Source: Dyella amyloliquefaciens (GTDB lineage Bacteria; Pseudomonadota; Gammaproteobacteria; Xanthomonadales; Rhodanobacteraceae). From it: DNA of 64,000 nucleotides. Made by a program: the position numbers and the translations under genes. The notes beneath the pieces are model-generated. The model ran no database searches. It saw nothing but the letters and a program-made list of their open reading frames with translations, and was not told the origin of the DNA. The stretch spans positions 558,001-622,000 of the forward strand of contig NZ_SAYT01000005.1 in assembly GCF_004296575.1 (NCBI RefSeq), in the 5' to 3' direction. Positions 52,535 through 60,649 of this stretch are shown here, piece by piece (the first letter of the stretch is position 1; the number at the start of each line of letters is the position of its first letter).

Positions 52535-54363
52535 TGCCAGCACCCGTCACGCGACTCGATGGACTGCTGGGCGAAGCCCTGCGCGCCAATCTGCACGGCC
52601 GCCTTTCGCACTTCATCACCGATGAACACAGCGCCGCCATCGCGCTGTTCGCGCCAGAGCAGCGCCAAAACAATCGCGCCGGCGACTGGTACGGCGAGCA
52701 CGCCGGCAAATGGCTCTATGCGGCGGCCAAGGCGGCGGCACGTAGCGGCGACGCCACGTTGCGCGGGCATCTTTTGCGAGTGGCCGATTTCCTGGTCTCG
52801 GTGCAGGATTCCGACGGTTATCTGGGCACGTACGCAATCGACCATCGATTCATGGTGCAGCAGCCGCCCAAACTGGTGAGCTGGGACGGCGCGCCCAGCG
52901 TACGCACCTGGGACATCTGGACCCATGCTTATCTCGTGCTGGGCCTGCTGGAGGTGCACAAGCACTTTGCCGACGTGCGCTATCTCGACGCTGCACGCCG
53001 CATCGGCGACCTCTGCCTGTACACGCTGACCGAAGGCGGCATCGACATCACCGAACTCGGCAACCACTTCGGCATGTCGGCCACGGTGCTGCTGGACCCG
53101 GCGGTGGAACTGCACCTCGTCACCGGCGAGGCACGCTACCTCGAACTGGCACGCCGCATCCTCGCGCAAGCCAACGACGAACCCGACCTCGCCCTGCTCA
53201 CGCGCGCGCTCGCGGATACCGATGCCGCCTTCATTGCGACGGGCAAGGCCTACCAGCTCGCATGGAACCTGGTGGGCCTGGCCAAGCTCTATCGCGCCAC
53301 CGGCGAGCACGACTACCGCGTAGCGGTGGACAACCTCTGGCGCAGCATCCGCGAGAAGCACCTCACCCTCGGCGGCGGCCCCTGGGGCGGCGTCGCGCAT
53401 CGGTCGCGCGAGGTATTCAATGCGCCCGGCACCTTCAGCCCGCATGCCTACGTGGAAACCTGCTCCACATTGGCCTGGATCCAACTCAACCGCGAACTGC
53501 TTGCCATCAGCGGCGAAGCACGCTACGCCGAAGAAATCGAGCGCTCGGCCTACAACGACCTGCTCGCGGCACAGGCACCCAATGGTGAGGACTGGTGCTA
53601 CTACGTCTTCCCCAATGGCAGACGCGTGCACACGACCTACTGGCGTTGCTGCAAGTCCAGCGGCGCGATGGCATTGGAAGAACTCCCGGCGATCGCCTAC
53701 GCGCATGGCGACGACACGCTCAGCGTGAATCTCTACGGCGCCGGCGAGACGCGCTTCTCGCTACGCGGCCACCAGATCACCGTGCAGCAGCAAACACGCT
53801 ATCCCTTCGACGGCGTCATCGCGCTTCGCGTGCACACCGCGGGTGTCGTGCGCTTCGCCCTGCGTCTGCGCATTCCGTCGTGGGCTACCGACGCCAGCGT
53901 GCAGGTCAACGGAGAGCCACTGGACCGCCCCCCGGCCGGCGGCAATTACGCAGAGATCGAGCGCGAATGGCGTGATGGCGATACGGTGATGCTGCAGCTA
54001 CCGATGCGCCCCTTGCTGCACCACGCCGTGAACCGCAACGTGCAGGAATCGAAGGCACCGGACGGCAGCGACGTGAAGCAGGAAGTGCTGCGCTTCGAAT
54101 ACATCGGCATCACCTGCGGGCCGCTCGTCTACGCCACCGGCCTGATCGACGGCTTCAAGGTCGAGGAGACGGTGCGGCTGCCCGAGGGAAACCCGGACCG
54201 ATGGCTGAGCTTCCATCCAGGCGCGACGGACGCGACGCCGATGGTAAGCCTCGACCTGGGCTACCGGCCGCCGTTGGAATTCACGCCGTATTTCTGCGCC
54301 GGCGGACGCGTGGACGGTGCCTGGCGTCTTGCCTGGCTGCCCCTGGCGCCGCAGCTGCCCTGA
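52534..54363 (+). CDS. GH127-family glycosidase (beta-L-arabinofuranosidase type, DUF1680)
   Basis: Likely cytoplasmic glycosidase; the founding enzyme of the family, HypBA1 of Bifidobacterium, cleaves beta-L-arabinofuranosides. ATG 52534 overlaps the previous stop as TGATG and gives a 609-residue product without a signal peptide. An (alpha/alpha)6 barrel is indicated by blocks such as EHAGKWLYAAAKAAARSGD, SVQDSDGYLGTY, THAYLVLGLLEVHKHFADVRYLDAARR and TGGxF-type FNAPGTFSPHAYVETC. The zinc/nucleophile set of GH127 is conserved: Glu308 and Cys310 in VETC, and Cys372-Cys373 in YWRCC. A C-terminal beta-sandwich follows. Sugar specificity is by family only. Confidence 0.87.
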   Translation: MPAPVTRLDGLLGEALRANLHGRLSHFITDEHSAAIALFAPEQRQNNRAGDWYGEHAGKWLYAAAKAAARSGDATLRGHLLRVADFLVSVQDSDGYLGTYAIDHRFMVQQPPKLVSWDGAPSVRTWDIWTHAYLVLGLLEVHKHFADVRYLDAARRIGDLCLYTLTEGGIDITELGNHFGMSATVLLDPAVELHLVTGEARYLELARRILAQANDEPDLALLTRALADTDAAFIATGKAYQLAWNLVGLAKLYRATGEHDYRVAVDNLWRSIREKHLTLGGGPWGGVAHRSREVFNAPGTFSPHAYVETCSTLAWIQLNRELLAISGEARYAEEIERSAYNDLLAAQAPNGEDWCYYVFPNGRRVHTTYWRCCKSSGAMALEELPAIAYAHGDDTLSVNLYGAGETRFSLRGHQITVQQQTRYPFDGVIALRVHTAGVVRFALRLRIPSWATDASVQVNGEPLDRPPAGGNYAEIEREWRDGDTVMLQLPMRPLLHHAVNRNVQESKAPDGSDVKQEVLRFEYIGITCGPLVYATGLIDGFKVEETVRLPEGNPDRWLSFHPGATDATPMVSLDLGYRPPLEFTPYFCAGGRVDGAWRLAWLPLAPQLP

Positions 54364-54467
54364 CGCGCTTACACAAGGAATTGTGCGTCGAGAAACTAGC
54401 TGCGGCAGCTTCTTCTTTCACACCCCCTGTTGCAGAGTGAATCTCCGCATGGGGCACCTGGAATCGA

Positions 54468-55673
54468 GTGAATACGCAACGCATGGAAACCCTTTCGCCT
54501 GAGTCGAACGCGGCACCCCGCGGCCATGCCGGCCCTCTCGCAGGCATCCGCGTGCTGGACCTGAGCGCCTACATCGCCGGTCCCTACGGGTGCACGCTGC
54601 TGGCTGACCAGGGTGCCGACGTGATCAAGATCGAACCGCCGGGGGGCGACAACCTGCGTCAGTATCCCTCCACGCTCGCCAGCGAGAGCCGTGCGTTCCT
54701 CGGCGTCAATCGCAGCAAGCGCGGCATCGTGCTCGATCTCAAGCGCCCCGAGGACCATGCCGCGCTGCTCAAGCTCGTGCGCGATGCCGACGTGCTCGTG
54801 CACAACTTCCGCCCTGGTGTCGCCGAGCGCCTGGGCATCGACCACGATCGCCTCAATCTCATCAATCCTCGCCTGATCTACTGCGCCCTTACCGGCTACG
54901 GCGAGGCCGGCCCGATGAAGGACAAGGCCGGCTACGACCAGGTGCTGCAGACCATGACCGGCATGTGCGCGCTGCAGGGCAAGCGCGGCGGTCCGCCGGA
55001 AGTGATCTTCGGGTCGGTGGTCGACTACTACGCGGCTGCCCTGCTTGCCGCCGGCGTGGCTTCTGCGTTGTTCGAACGGGAGCGCAGCGGGCTCGGGCAA
55101 TTCGTGGGTGTGTCGCTGCTACGCAGCGCGTTGACCATGCAGTCCGCGCGCATGATCTGGGCAGAAGGCGAGTCGCTCGACATCGGCCGCGACATGCGCT
55201 CGGGCGGGGTCACCGGCATCCATCCTACGCGCGATGGCTACATCTACATCTCTGCGAACACGCCGCATTTCTGGCGCGCGCTATGCGAGAAGACGGGACT
55301 GAAAAGTCTGCGCGACGACTCCCGCTACGATACCGTGCGCAAACGCGCGGAGCATTACAGCGAGATCGTGCCGCAGCTGCACGAGGCATTGTCCACGCGC
55401 AGCGCACTGGAATGGGAGGCGCTGTTCGGCGACGAAGTGCCCAGCGCGGCCGCACGTCGGATCGAAGACATGTTCGAGCATCCGCAGGTGCTGGCCGAAG
55501 GCATGATCGACACGTTCAGGCATCCTGCCGTGGGCCACTATCGCGGCGTCGCGCATCCGATCAAGTTCGGACGCACGCCTGGGCCGCAGGCTTTCGCCGC
55601 GCCGGCACTTAATCAGGACGGCGCCGAGATCCTCACCTCAATAGGCGCGTTCGTGCCCAGGGCCGAGGACTGA
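54468..55673 (+). CDS. Class III CoA-transferase (CaiB/BaiF family)
   Basis: Moves CoA between carboxylic acids without a covalent carrier protein. The 401-residue product (GTG 54468, or ATG 54483) has the opening PLAGIRVLDLSAYIAGPYGCTLLADQGADVIKIEPPGGD, the FLGVNRSKRGIVLDLKRPE block, NFRPGVAERLGID, and FGSVVDYYAAALLAAGVASAL, which holds the catalytic Asp of the family. Close relatives act on formate/oxalate, carnitine, succinate/mesaconate or citramalate. With a CitE-like lyase in the same locus, a C4-C5 dicarboxylate such as citramalate is attractive but unproven. The gene lies 104 nt after GH127; a small CACAA/TTGTG palindrome sits between. Confidence 0.88.
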   Translation: MNTQRMETLSPESNAAPRGHAGPLAGIRVLDLSAYIAGPYGCTLLADQGADVIKIEPPGGDNLRQYPSTLASESRAFLGVNRSKRGIVLDLKRPEDHAALLKLVRDADVLVHNFRPGVAERLGIDHDRLNLINPRLIYCALTGYGEAGPMKDKAGYDQVLQTMTGMCALQGKRGGPPEVIFGSVVDYYAAALLAAGVASALFERERSGLGQFVGVSLLRSALTMQSARMIWAEGESLDIGRDMRSGGVTGIHPTRDGYIYISANTPHFWRALCEKTGLKSLRDDSRYDTVRKRAEHYSEIVPQLHEALSTRSALEWEALFGDEVPSAAARRIEDMFEHPQVLAEGMIDTFRHPAVGHYRGVAHPIKFGRTPGPQAFAAPALNQDGAEILTSIGAFVPRAED

Positions 55674-55698
55674 TCCAGCCCCGACGGCCGCGTCGCGA

Positions 55699-57009
55699 TC
55701 AGCGCGCGGCCAGCAAAGCCTCGATCTCGTCGGCGTCCTTGGGCACGTCGGACGTCAGCACGTCGTTGCCGTCGCGGGTGACCGCCACGTCGTCCTCGAT
55801 GCGGATGCCGATGCCGCGCCAGCGCTCGGCCACGCTGAAATCGCCAGGGGGCACGTAGATGCCCGGCTCCACCGTCACCACCATGCCGGGCTCGAGGATG
55901 CGCGGCTCGCCGTCCACGCGGTAGTCGCCGACGTCGTGCACGTCCAGGCCCAGCCAGTGGCCGGTCTTGGCGGGGAAGAAGCGCTTGTAGCTGCCTTCGG
56001 CAATCGCATCGTCGGCGCTGCCCGGGATCAGGCCGAGCGCACACAGCCCTTCGGCAATCACCCGCACAGCCGCTTCATGCGCGGCGCTGAATGCACGACC
56101 GGGCATCACTTCGTCGATGGCCGCCAGCTGTGCGGCATGTACGACTTCGTACAGTGCGCGCTGCTCGCGGGTGTAGCGACCGCTGATGGGGAAGGTGCGC
56201 GTGATGTCGGATGCGTAGCAATCCATCTCCGCACCCGCATCAACCAGCAAAAGGTCACCCTCGCACAGCACGGCACGGTTGGCGGTGTAATGCATCACAC
56301 AGGCGTTGTGCCCGCTGGCCACGATCGGAGGAAACGCCGGCACCGCGCCGCGGCTGCGCATCACGCGCAGGATCTCCGCTTCCACTTCGTATTCGTGGCG
56401 TCCGGCCAAGGCCGCGTGCATCGCAGCAAGGTGCGCTTCGGCCGCAATCGACGCCGAGGTCTTCATCAGCTTCAGTTCGCCGCGCGACTTGTACAGACGC
56501 AGGTCGTGCAGCAGATGTCCCAGTGCGACGAACTCTTTCGGCACCACACCACCGCCGCGCAACTGGCGCAGGCGGCGCATCCAGCCGAGCAGGCGCGCAT
56601 CGAACTCCGGTTCGCTGCCGAAATGGCAGTAGACGCGCGCCCTGCCCTCGATCATGCCGGGCAGGATGTCGTCGATGTCGTCGATCGGAAACGCGTCGTC
56701 CATGGCGTGCTCGCTGACGGCGCGATCGGTGCCGATGGTCTCGCCGTGCCAGCGCTCATGTTCTTCGTCGCGCTCGCGACAGAACAGCACCGCTTCGCCA
56801 TGCTTGCGTCCCGGCAACAGGGCCAGCACGGCATCGGGCTCGGGAAAACCCGAGAGGTAATGCAGGTCCGAGTCCTGCCGATACGGCCAGTTCGCGTCGG
56901 CATTGCGCACGCGCTCGGGCGCGGCGGCAATGAGCAGCACGGCGTCCTCGCCGGCCATGCGCATCAGCTGGCGGCGACGACGCGTGTATTCCTCGGACGA
57001 AATGCTCAA
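55699..57009 (-). CDS. pepP: Xaa-Pro aminopeptidase P
   Basis: M24B metallopeptidase that removes an N-terminal residue before Pro. The start is taken as TTG 57009, which overlaps the ygfB stop as TTGA. It gives SISSEEYTRRRRQLM, in line with the E. coli PepP start, and a product of 436 residues (E. coli 441). The next ATG (56964) would cut this conserved part. Metal ligands: Asp-Asp in LLVDAGAEMDCYASDITRTFP, His in GHWLGLDVHD, Glu in VEPGIYV, and Glu in GIGIRIEDD. Confidence 0.93.
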   Translation of the reverse strand: MSISSEEYTRRRRQLMRMAGEDAVLLIAAAPERVRNADANWPYRQDSDLHYLSGFPEPDAVLALLPGRKHGEAVLFCRERDEEHERWHGETIGTDRAVSEHAMDDAFPIDDIDDILPGMIEGRARVYCHFGSEPEFDARLLGWMRRLRQLRGGGVVPKEFVALGHLLHDLRLYKSRGELKLMKTSASIAAEAHLAAMHAALAGRHEYEVEAEILRVMRSRGAVPAFPPIVASGHNACVMHYTANRAVLCEGDLLLVDAGAEMDCYASDITRTFPISGRYTREQRALYEVVHAAQLAAIDEVMPGRAFSAAHEAAVRVIAEGLCALGLIPGSADDAIAEGSYKRFFPAKTGHWLGLDVHDVGDYRVDGEPRILEPGMVVTVEPGIYVPPGDFSVAERWRGIGIRIEDDVAVTRDGNDVLTSDVPKDADEIEALLAAR

Positions 57010-57566
57010 TGCAGCGTGTCGTTCTGGCTGGCGGGGCGCTTCGCGCATTCGGCGAACAACAGCATGGCGCCCATGCGCACGAACTCATGCACTTCGATCA
57101 GCGCATCCTCGTCTTCGGCCTCGTCACCGAAGTCGAACGAGGAGGCGGCAATGGTGCCGAGGTCGCGCAGGATCTCCTGCGCCTCTTCGGACAACTTGCC
57201 GTGCGTCTCGGCGCCAGCGAGGCCGAAGCCACCCAGGAAGCCACGACACCAGTCCACCAGCGACTCGGCCCGCTCGGGCAGAGGGCGGTCATCGGCCGGC
57301 AGCAGGGGTTCGAAACCCAGCTCAGGGTCGGCCAGCTCGGCCTCGCTCTGCTTGACCAGCCGTTCGAGCAGGGCCTGGTCACGGCCAGCGGGCACCACCT
57401 CGGCGTCCATATGCAGCGCCTCGATCAGCGACTGCTTGCCGACGCGGGCGCCGCCCGACAGGAATCCGCAGAGGGAGCCATGCAGCTCGCTGGCCGGGAC
57501 AGCCAGCTTCAGATGGACCACGGTGTCGTCCAGTTCGTCGTAGCCAATGAGCTCATCAGCGGCCAT
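57006..57566 (-). CDS. ygfB: YgfB/UPF0149 family protein
   Basis: Small helical protein that in gammaproteobacteria lies next to pepP. The E. coli structure is known but the role is not well defined; the Pseudomonas homologue affects beta-lactamase regulation. ATG 57566 is chosen over 57572 because GGAG is 7 nt upstream. The 186-residue product shows SELHGSLCGFLSGG near residue 26 and WCRGFLGGFGLAG near 108, both diagnostic, and an acidic DFGDEAEDEDALIEVHEFVRMG. Forms a divergent pair with the zapB-like/zapA genes. Confidence 0.93.
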   Translation of the reverse strand: MAADELIGYDELDDTVVHLKLAVPASELHGSLCGFLSGGARVGKQSLIEALHMDAEVVPAGRDQALLERLVKQSEAELADPELGFEPLLPADDRPLPERAESLVDWCRGFLGGFGLAGAETHGKLSEEAQEILRDLGTIAASSFDFGDEAEDEDALIEVHEFVRMGAMLLFAECAKRPASQNDTLH

Positions 57567-57668
57567 GGCCATACTCCATTCAGGGCAAGCCGCCAGTTTA
57601 ATGCACCGCCCCGGGGAACGTGGCGGAGCCTGCTGTTTTGGCCGGACGGCCTGCTATAGTTCCGGGCC

Positions 57669-57908
57669 ATGAGCGCGCCCGAATCCGTCAAGCCAGATCC
57701 CGTCAAGCGAGAGCTAGCAGCCCTCGGCGAACAGGTCGATCGCCTGCTCGACACCGTGCGTCGTCTCAATGAGGAAAACCGCAGCCTGCGGCACAGCCAG
57801 GAACAGCTGGCGAGTGAGCGAGCAGGCCTGATGGCGCGCAACGAACAGGCGCGCAGCCGCGTCGAAGCGATGATCCAGCGACTGAAGGCGCTCGAAAACA
57901 ATGGCTGA
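57669..57908 (+). CDS. ZapB-like coiled-coil protein (TIGR02449 type)
   Basis: A 79-residue protein that is almost all one coiled coil (about residues 12-75; heptads with Leu, for example LGEQVDRLLDTVRRLNEENRSLRHSQEQL). Small proteins of this kind lie just before zapA in many gammaproteobacteria and are thought to be cell-division partners, similar in form to ZapB. The function is inferred from position. Overlaps zapA by 8 nt. Confidence 0.82.
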   Translation: MSAPESVKPDPVKRELAALGEQVDRLLDTVRRLNEENRSLRHSQEQLASERAGLMARNEQARSRVEAMIQRLKALENNG

Positions 57909-58224
57909 GAGCAGCGTGAGCAACACCGCCAGCGAACCGGTCGCCCTGCGCCTGGTCGATCGCGAATTCCTCATCGCCTGCGCGCCGGAAGAACGCGAAG
58001 GCTTGCTGGAATCGGCCGCCTACCTCGATCGCAAGATGCGCGAATTGCGTGCCAACGCCAAGGCGCCGGGCTTCGATCGGCTGGCCGTTCTGGCTGCGAT
58101 CAGCATCACGCACGAATTCCTTGCCTTGCGCAAGCAGCACGGCGGATCCGACCAGAGCGTGACTGATGGTCTGGCCGCATTGCGACAGAAGCTTGAAGCG
58201 GCACTGGACACCCACATAAAATAG
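57901..58224 (+). CDS. zapA: Cell division protein ZapA
   Basis: ZapA binds FtsZ and cross-links its protofilaments at midcell. The 107-residue product has the family globular part (VALRLVDREFLIACAPEEREGLLESAAYLDRKMRELR) and a C-terminal coiled coil containing RLAVLAAISITHEFLALRKQ. The ATG lies within the end of the zapB-like gene. It is followed by the 6S RNA gene, as in E. coli. Confidence 0.93.
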   Translation: MAESSVSNTASEPVALRLVDREFLIACAPEEREGLLESAAYLDRKMRELRANAKAPGFDRLAVLAAISITHEFLALRKQHGGSDQSVTDGLAALRQKLEAALDTHIK

Positions 58225-58228
58225 CCAC

Positions 58229-58418
58229 GGCGTTTTCTGCGGTGTGCGCCAGCACACTCTTACATTTGCCTTGTTCCTAAATACGGCCCCGGGTCGGCTT
58301 TTCATCGGTCGTTGTGCATGTCCGCCGCGTGCGGAAAGCCTTGAGACCATGTCGCCCTCCCACCTGATCCATCGTGGATCAAGGTCGTTCGGTGGGCAGC
58401 GGCATCGCGGTTAACGCC
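58229..58418 (+). ncRNA. ssrS: 6S RNA
   Basis: Regulatory RNA that binds the sigma-70 RNA polymerase holoenzyme by mimicking an open promoter. It lies between zapA and ygfA, the classic place. The 5' end (GGCGTT at 58229-58234) pairs with the 3' end (AACGCC at 58413-58418), and GC-rich closing stems continue inward. The conserved 3' side is easy to see: GAAAGCCTTGAGACC, then a CTTGATCC-type hairpin (TGATCCATCGTGGATCA), then GGCAGCGGCATCGCGG, matching the E. coli GAAGCCTT and GCGGCGGCATC blocks. The size of about 190 nt is right. Ends are estimated from pairing. Confidence 0.88.
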
Positions 58419-58498
58419 ACCTCATTCCCCTCGTACGGCGCCTCTGGCGCCGGGCGTTCAGGTCCGTTCGCGGGCCCGCACTGGCAGGAGACGCGAAC

Positions 58499-59113
58499 GT
58501 GGACGCCCAGCGACGCGAACTACGCCGGCAACTGGCCGAGCAGCGCCGCGCGCTGACGCCACCCCAGCGCATCGCGGCCGCCCAGGGCCTGCGGCGCAGC
58601 CTGGAACAGCTGCCCGAATACCTCACCGACGCTCGCGTCGCCGGCTACTGGGCCTGCGACGGCGAATTGCCGCTGAATCTGGTCATACCGCCCCTGGCCA
58701 CGCGCGGCCAGCAGTTCCTGCTGCCGGTGATCGGTCCCAACTACCAGCTCCGCTTCGCCCCCTGGCACGCCGGCGAGGACGTCGAGCCGAACCGGTATGG
58801 CATTCCTGAACCGGTATCGCCCCGGGAACTGCTGGAGCCGTTCCAGTTGGACCTGGTACTGGTGCCGCTGACGGCCTTCGACCGCCGTGGCAATCGCCTC
58901 GGCACCGGCGGCGGCTACTACGATCGCGCCTTTGCCTTCCTCAACGAGCAGGTCCGTCCGACCGAGCCGCTGTTGGTCGGAATAGCCTATGCGTTCCAGG
59001 AATTGCCGGAGATCGACGAGCAAGACTGGGACGTGCCGCTGGATTTCATCGCCACCGACCGCGAACTGATCGACTGCCACGCCAACGGCGAGGATGGAGA
59101 AGCCCACGCATGA
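58499..59113 (+). CDS. ygfA: 5-formyltetrahydrofolate cyclo-ligase
   Basis: Converts 5-formyl-THF to 5,10-methenyl-THF using ATP. The 204-residue product starts with GTG 58499 (GGAG upstream). It has the family start RRELRRQLAEQRRALTP, VAGYWACDGELPL, the substrate motif NRYGIPEP, and the ATP-binding loop LTAFDRRGNRLGTGGGYYDRAF. It follows the 6S RNA and may be co-transcribed with it, as in E. coli. Confidence 0.95.
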   Translation: MDAQRRELRRQLAEQRRALTPPQRIAAAQGLRRSLEQLPEYLTDARVAGYWACDGELPLNLVIPPLATRGQQFLLPVIGPNYQLRFAPWHAGEDVEPNRYGIPEPVSPRELLEPFQLDLVLVPLTAFDRRGNRLGTGGGYYDRAFAFLNEQVRPTEPLLVGIAYAFQELPEIDEQDWDVPLDFIATDRELIDCHANGEDGEAHA

Positions 59114-59122
59114 GCAAGCCCA

Positions 59123-59375
59123 AGAGCCTGCCTTCATATGCCAAGTGCCTCGCGTTGCGCTTGAGCGGTCGCCAGGCGCTAGTGCGTGGCGCAGCGCCTG
59201 CCTGGCTGGCAGGTCAAGCCGCGCGCTATCGCCTGGCGACCGCTCAAGCGCAACCCGATGGGCCGAAGCTGTTTGCCCGCAGCGCGGCGTCATCACTCGG
59301 TCGTGTATCGACATACACTCCCTCGTTCTTCCTTGTTCTGCGGGCAAACAGCTTCCGGCGCGAGGTACTTGGCAT

Positions 59376-59390
<15 letters not shown>
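59123..59390. repeat. Clover-leaf inverted-repeat element between ygfA and the EVE gene
   Basis: A 268-bp element with a long outer stem and two inner hairpins. The outer arms are 59123-59154 and 59359-59390 (31 of 32 pair). Inner hairpin 1 has perfect 24-bp arms at 59155-59178 and 59230-59253. Inner hairpin 2 has perfect 18-bp arms at 59265-59282 and 59338-59355. The right outer arm runs into the EVE gene and contains its likely ribosome site and ATG (59376). Open frames through the element are read as by-products of its symmetry. It may be a MITE-like insertion or a structured RNA leader. Confidence 0.88.
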
Positions 59391-59840
<450 letters not shown>

Positions 59841-59867
59841 CGCTTTCACCCTTATCGGAATCTACCC

Positions 59868-60509
59868 ATGAGCAACGCCAACGAAAAACGCCAGGCCGGC
59901 GAAGCCGCCATCCGCTACGTCGAGGACGGCGCCATCATCGGCGTCGGCACCGGTTCCACCGTCGCCTTCTTCATCGATGCGCTGGCCGACCTCAAGGACC
60001 GCATCCAGGGCGCGGTATCCAGCTCGGAGCAGTCCACCGCGCACCTCAAGCGCCTGGGCATCCCCGTGCTCGACCTCAACGCCACCGGCTCGCTCTCGCT
60101 GTACATCGACGGCGCGGACGAATGCGATCCGCACAAGCGCCTGATCAAGGGCGGCGGCGCCGCGCTCACACGCGAGAAGATCGTGGCCGAGGCCAGCGAC
60201 AAGTTCGTATGCATCATCGACTCCAGCAAGCGCGTCGATCTGCTGGGCAAGTTCCCGTTGCCGATCGAGGTGATCCCGATGGCACGCAGCCTGATCGGCC
60301 GCGAGATTGTCAAGCGCGGTGGCAATCCGGTGTGGCGCGACGGCGTGGTTACCGACAACGGCAACTGGATCATCGACGTGCATGGCTGGCAGATCGCCGA
60401 TCCGGTGGCGCTGGAGAACGATCTCAACCAGGTTCCCGGCGTCGTTGCCGTCGGCCTGTTTGCACGCCGCGCGGCGGATGTGGTGCTGGTGGGCGACAAG
60501 GTGATGTGA
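59868..60509 (+). CDS. rpiA: Ribose-5-phosphate isomerase A
   Basis: Interconverts ribose-5-phosphate and ribulose-5-phosphate in the pentose phosphate pathway. The 213-residue product shows the phosphate-binding [22 protein letters not shown], the active-site [25 protein letters not shown] with the catalytic Asp and Glu residues, and the late [15 protein letters not shown]. Starts 27 nt after the EVE gene; ends at a strong terminator. Confidence 0.96.
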   Translation: MSNANEKRQAGEAAIRYVEDGAIIGVGTGSTVAFFIDALADLKDRIQGAVSSSEQSTAHLKRLGIPVLDLNATGSLSLYIDGADECDPHKRLIKGGGAALTREKIVAEASDKFVCIIDSSKRVDLLGKFPLPIEVIPMARSLIGREIVKRGGNPVWRDGVVTDNGNWIIDVHGWQIADPVALENDLNQVPGVVAVGLFARRAADVVLVGDKVM

Positions 60510-60601
60510 CGCGCCCCTCCATTTTGGGGTGAGGGATCCATCTCACGACAAGGCGTCATCGAGTCCTCCTGTGCGATGAGCCGCAGCGAGCCCCGAAAAA
60601 A

Positions 60602-60625
60602 ACGCCCCCGGTCTCCCGGGGGCGT
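60602..60625. terminator. Bidirectional terminator between rpiA and the S53 peptidase gene
   Basis: A 10-bp stem ACGCCCCCGG/CCGGGGGCGT with a small loop is preceded by eight A and followed by TTGTTTT. It can end both converging transcripts. Confidence 0.9.
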
Positions 60626-60649
60626 CTTGTTTTACCGGTCAATCGTTCG

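Noticed and set aside
54371-54386. CACAA-GGAA-TTGTG palindrome after the GH127 gene as a terminator
   Set aside because: The stem is only 5 bp and there is no T run, so it is too weak to list as a terminator.
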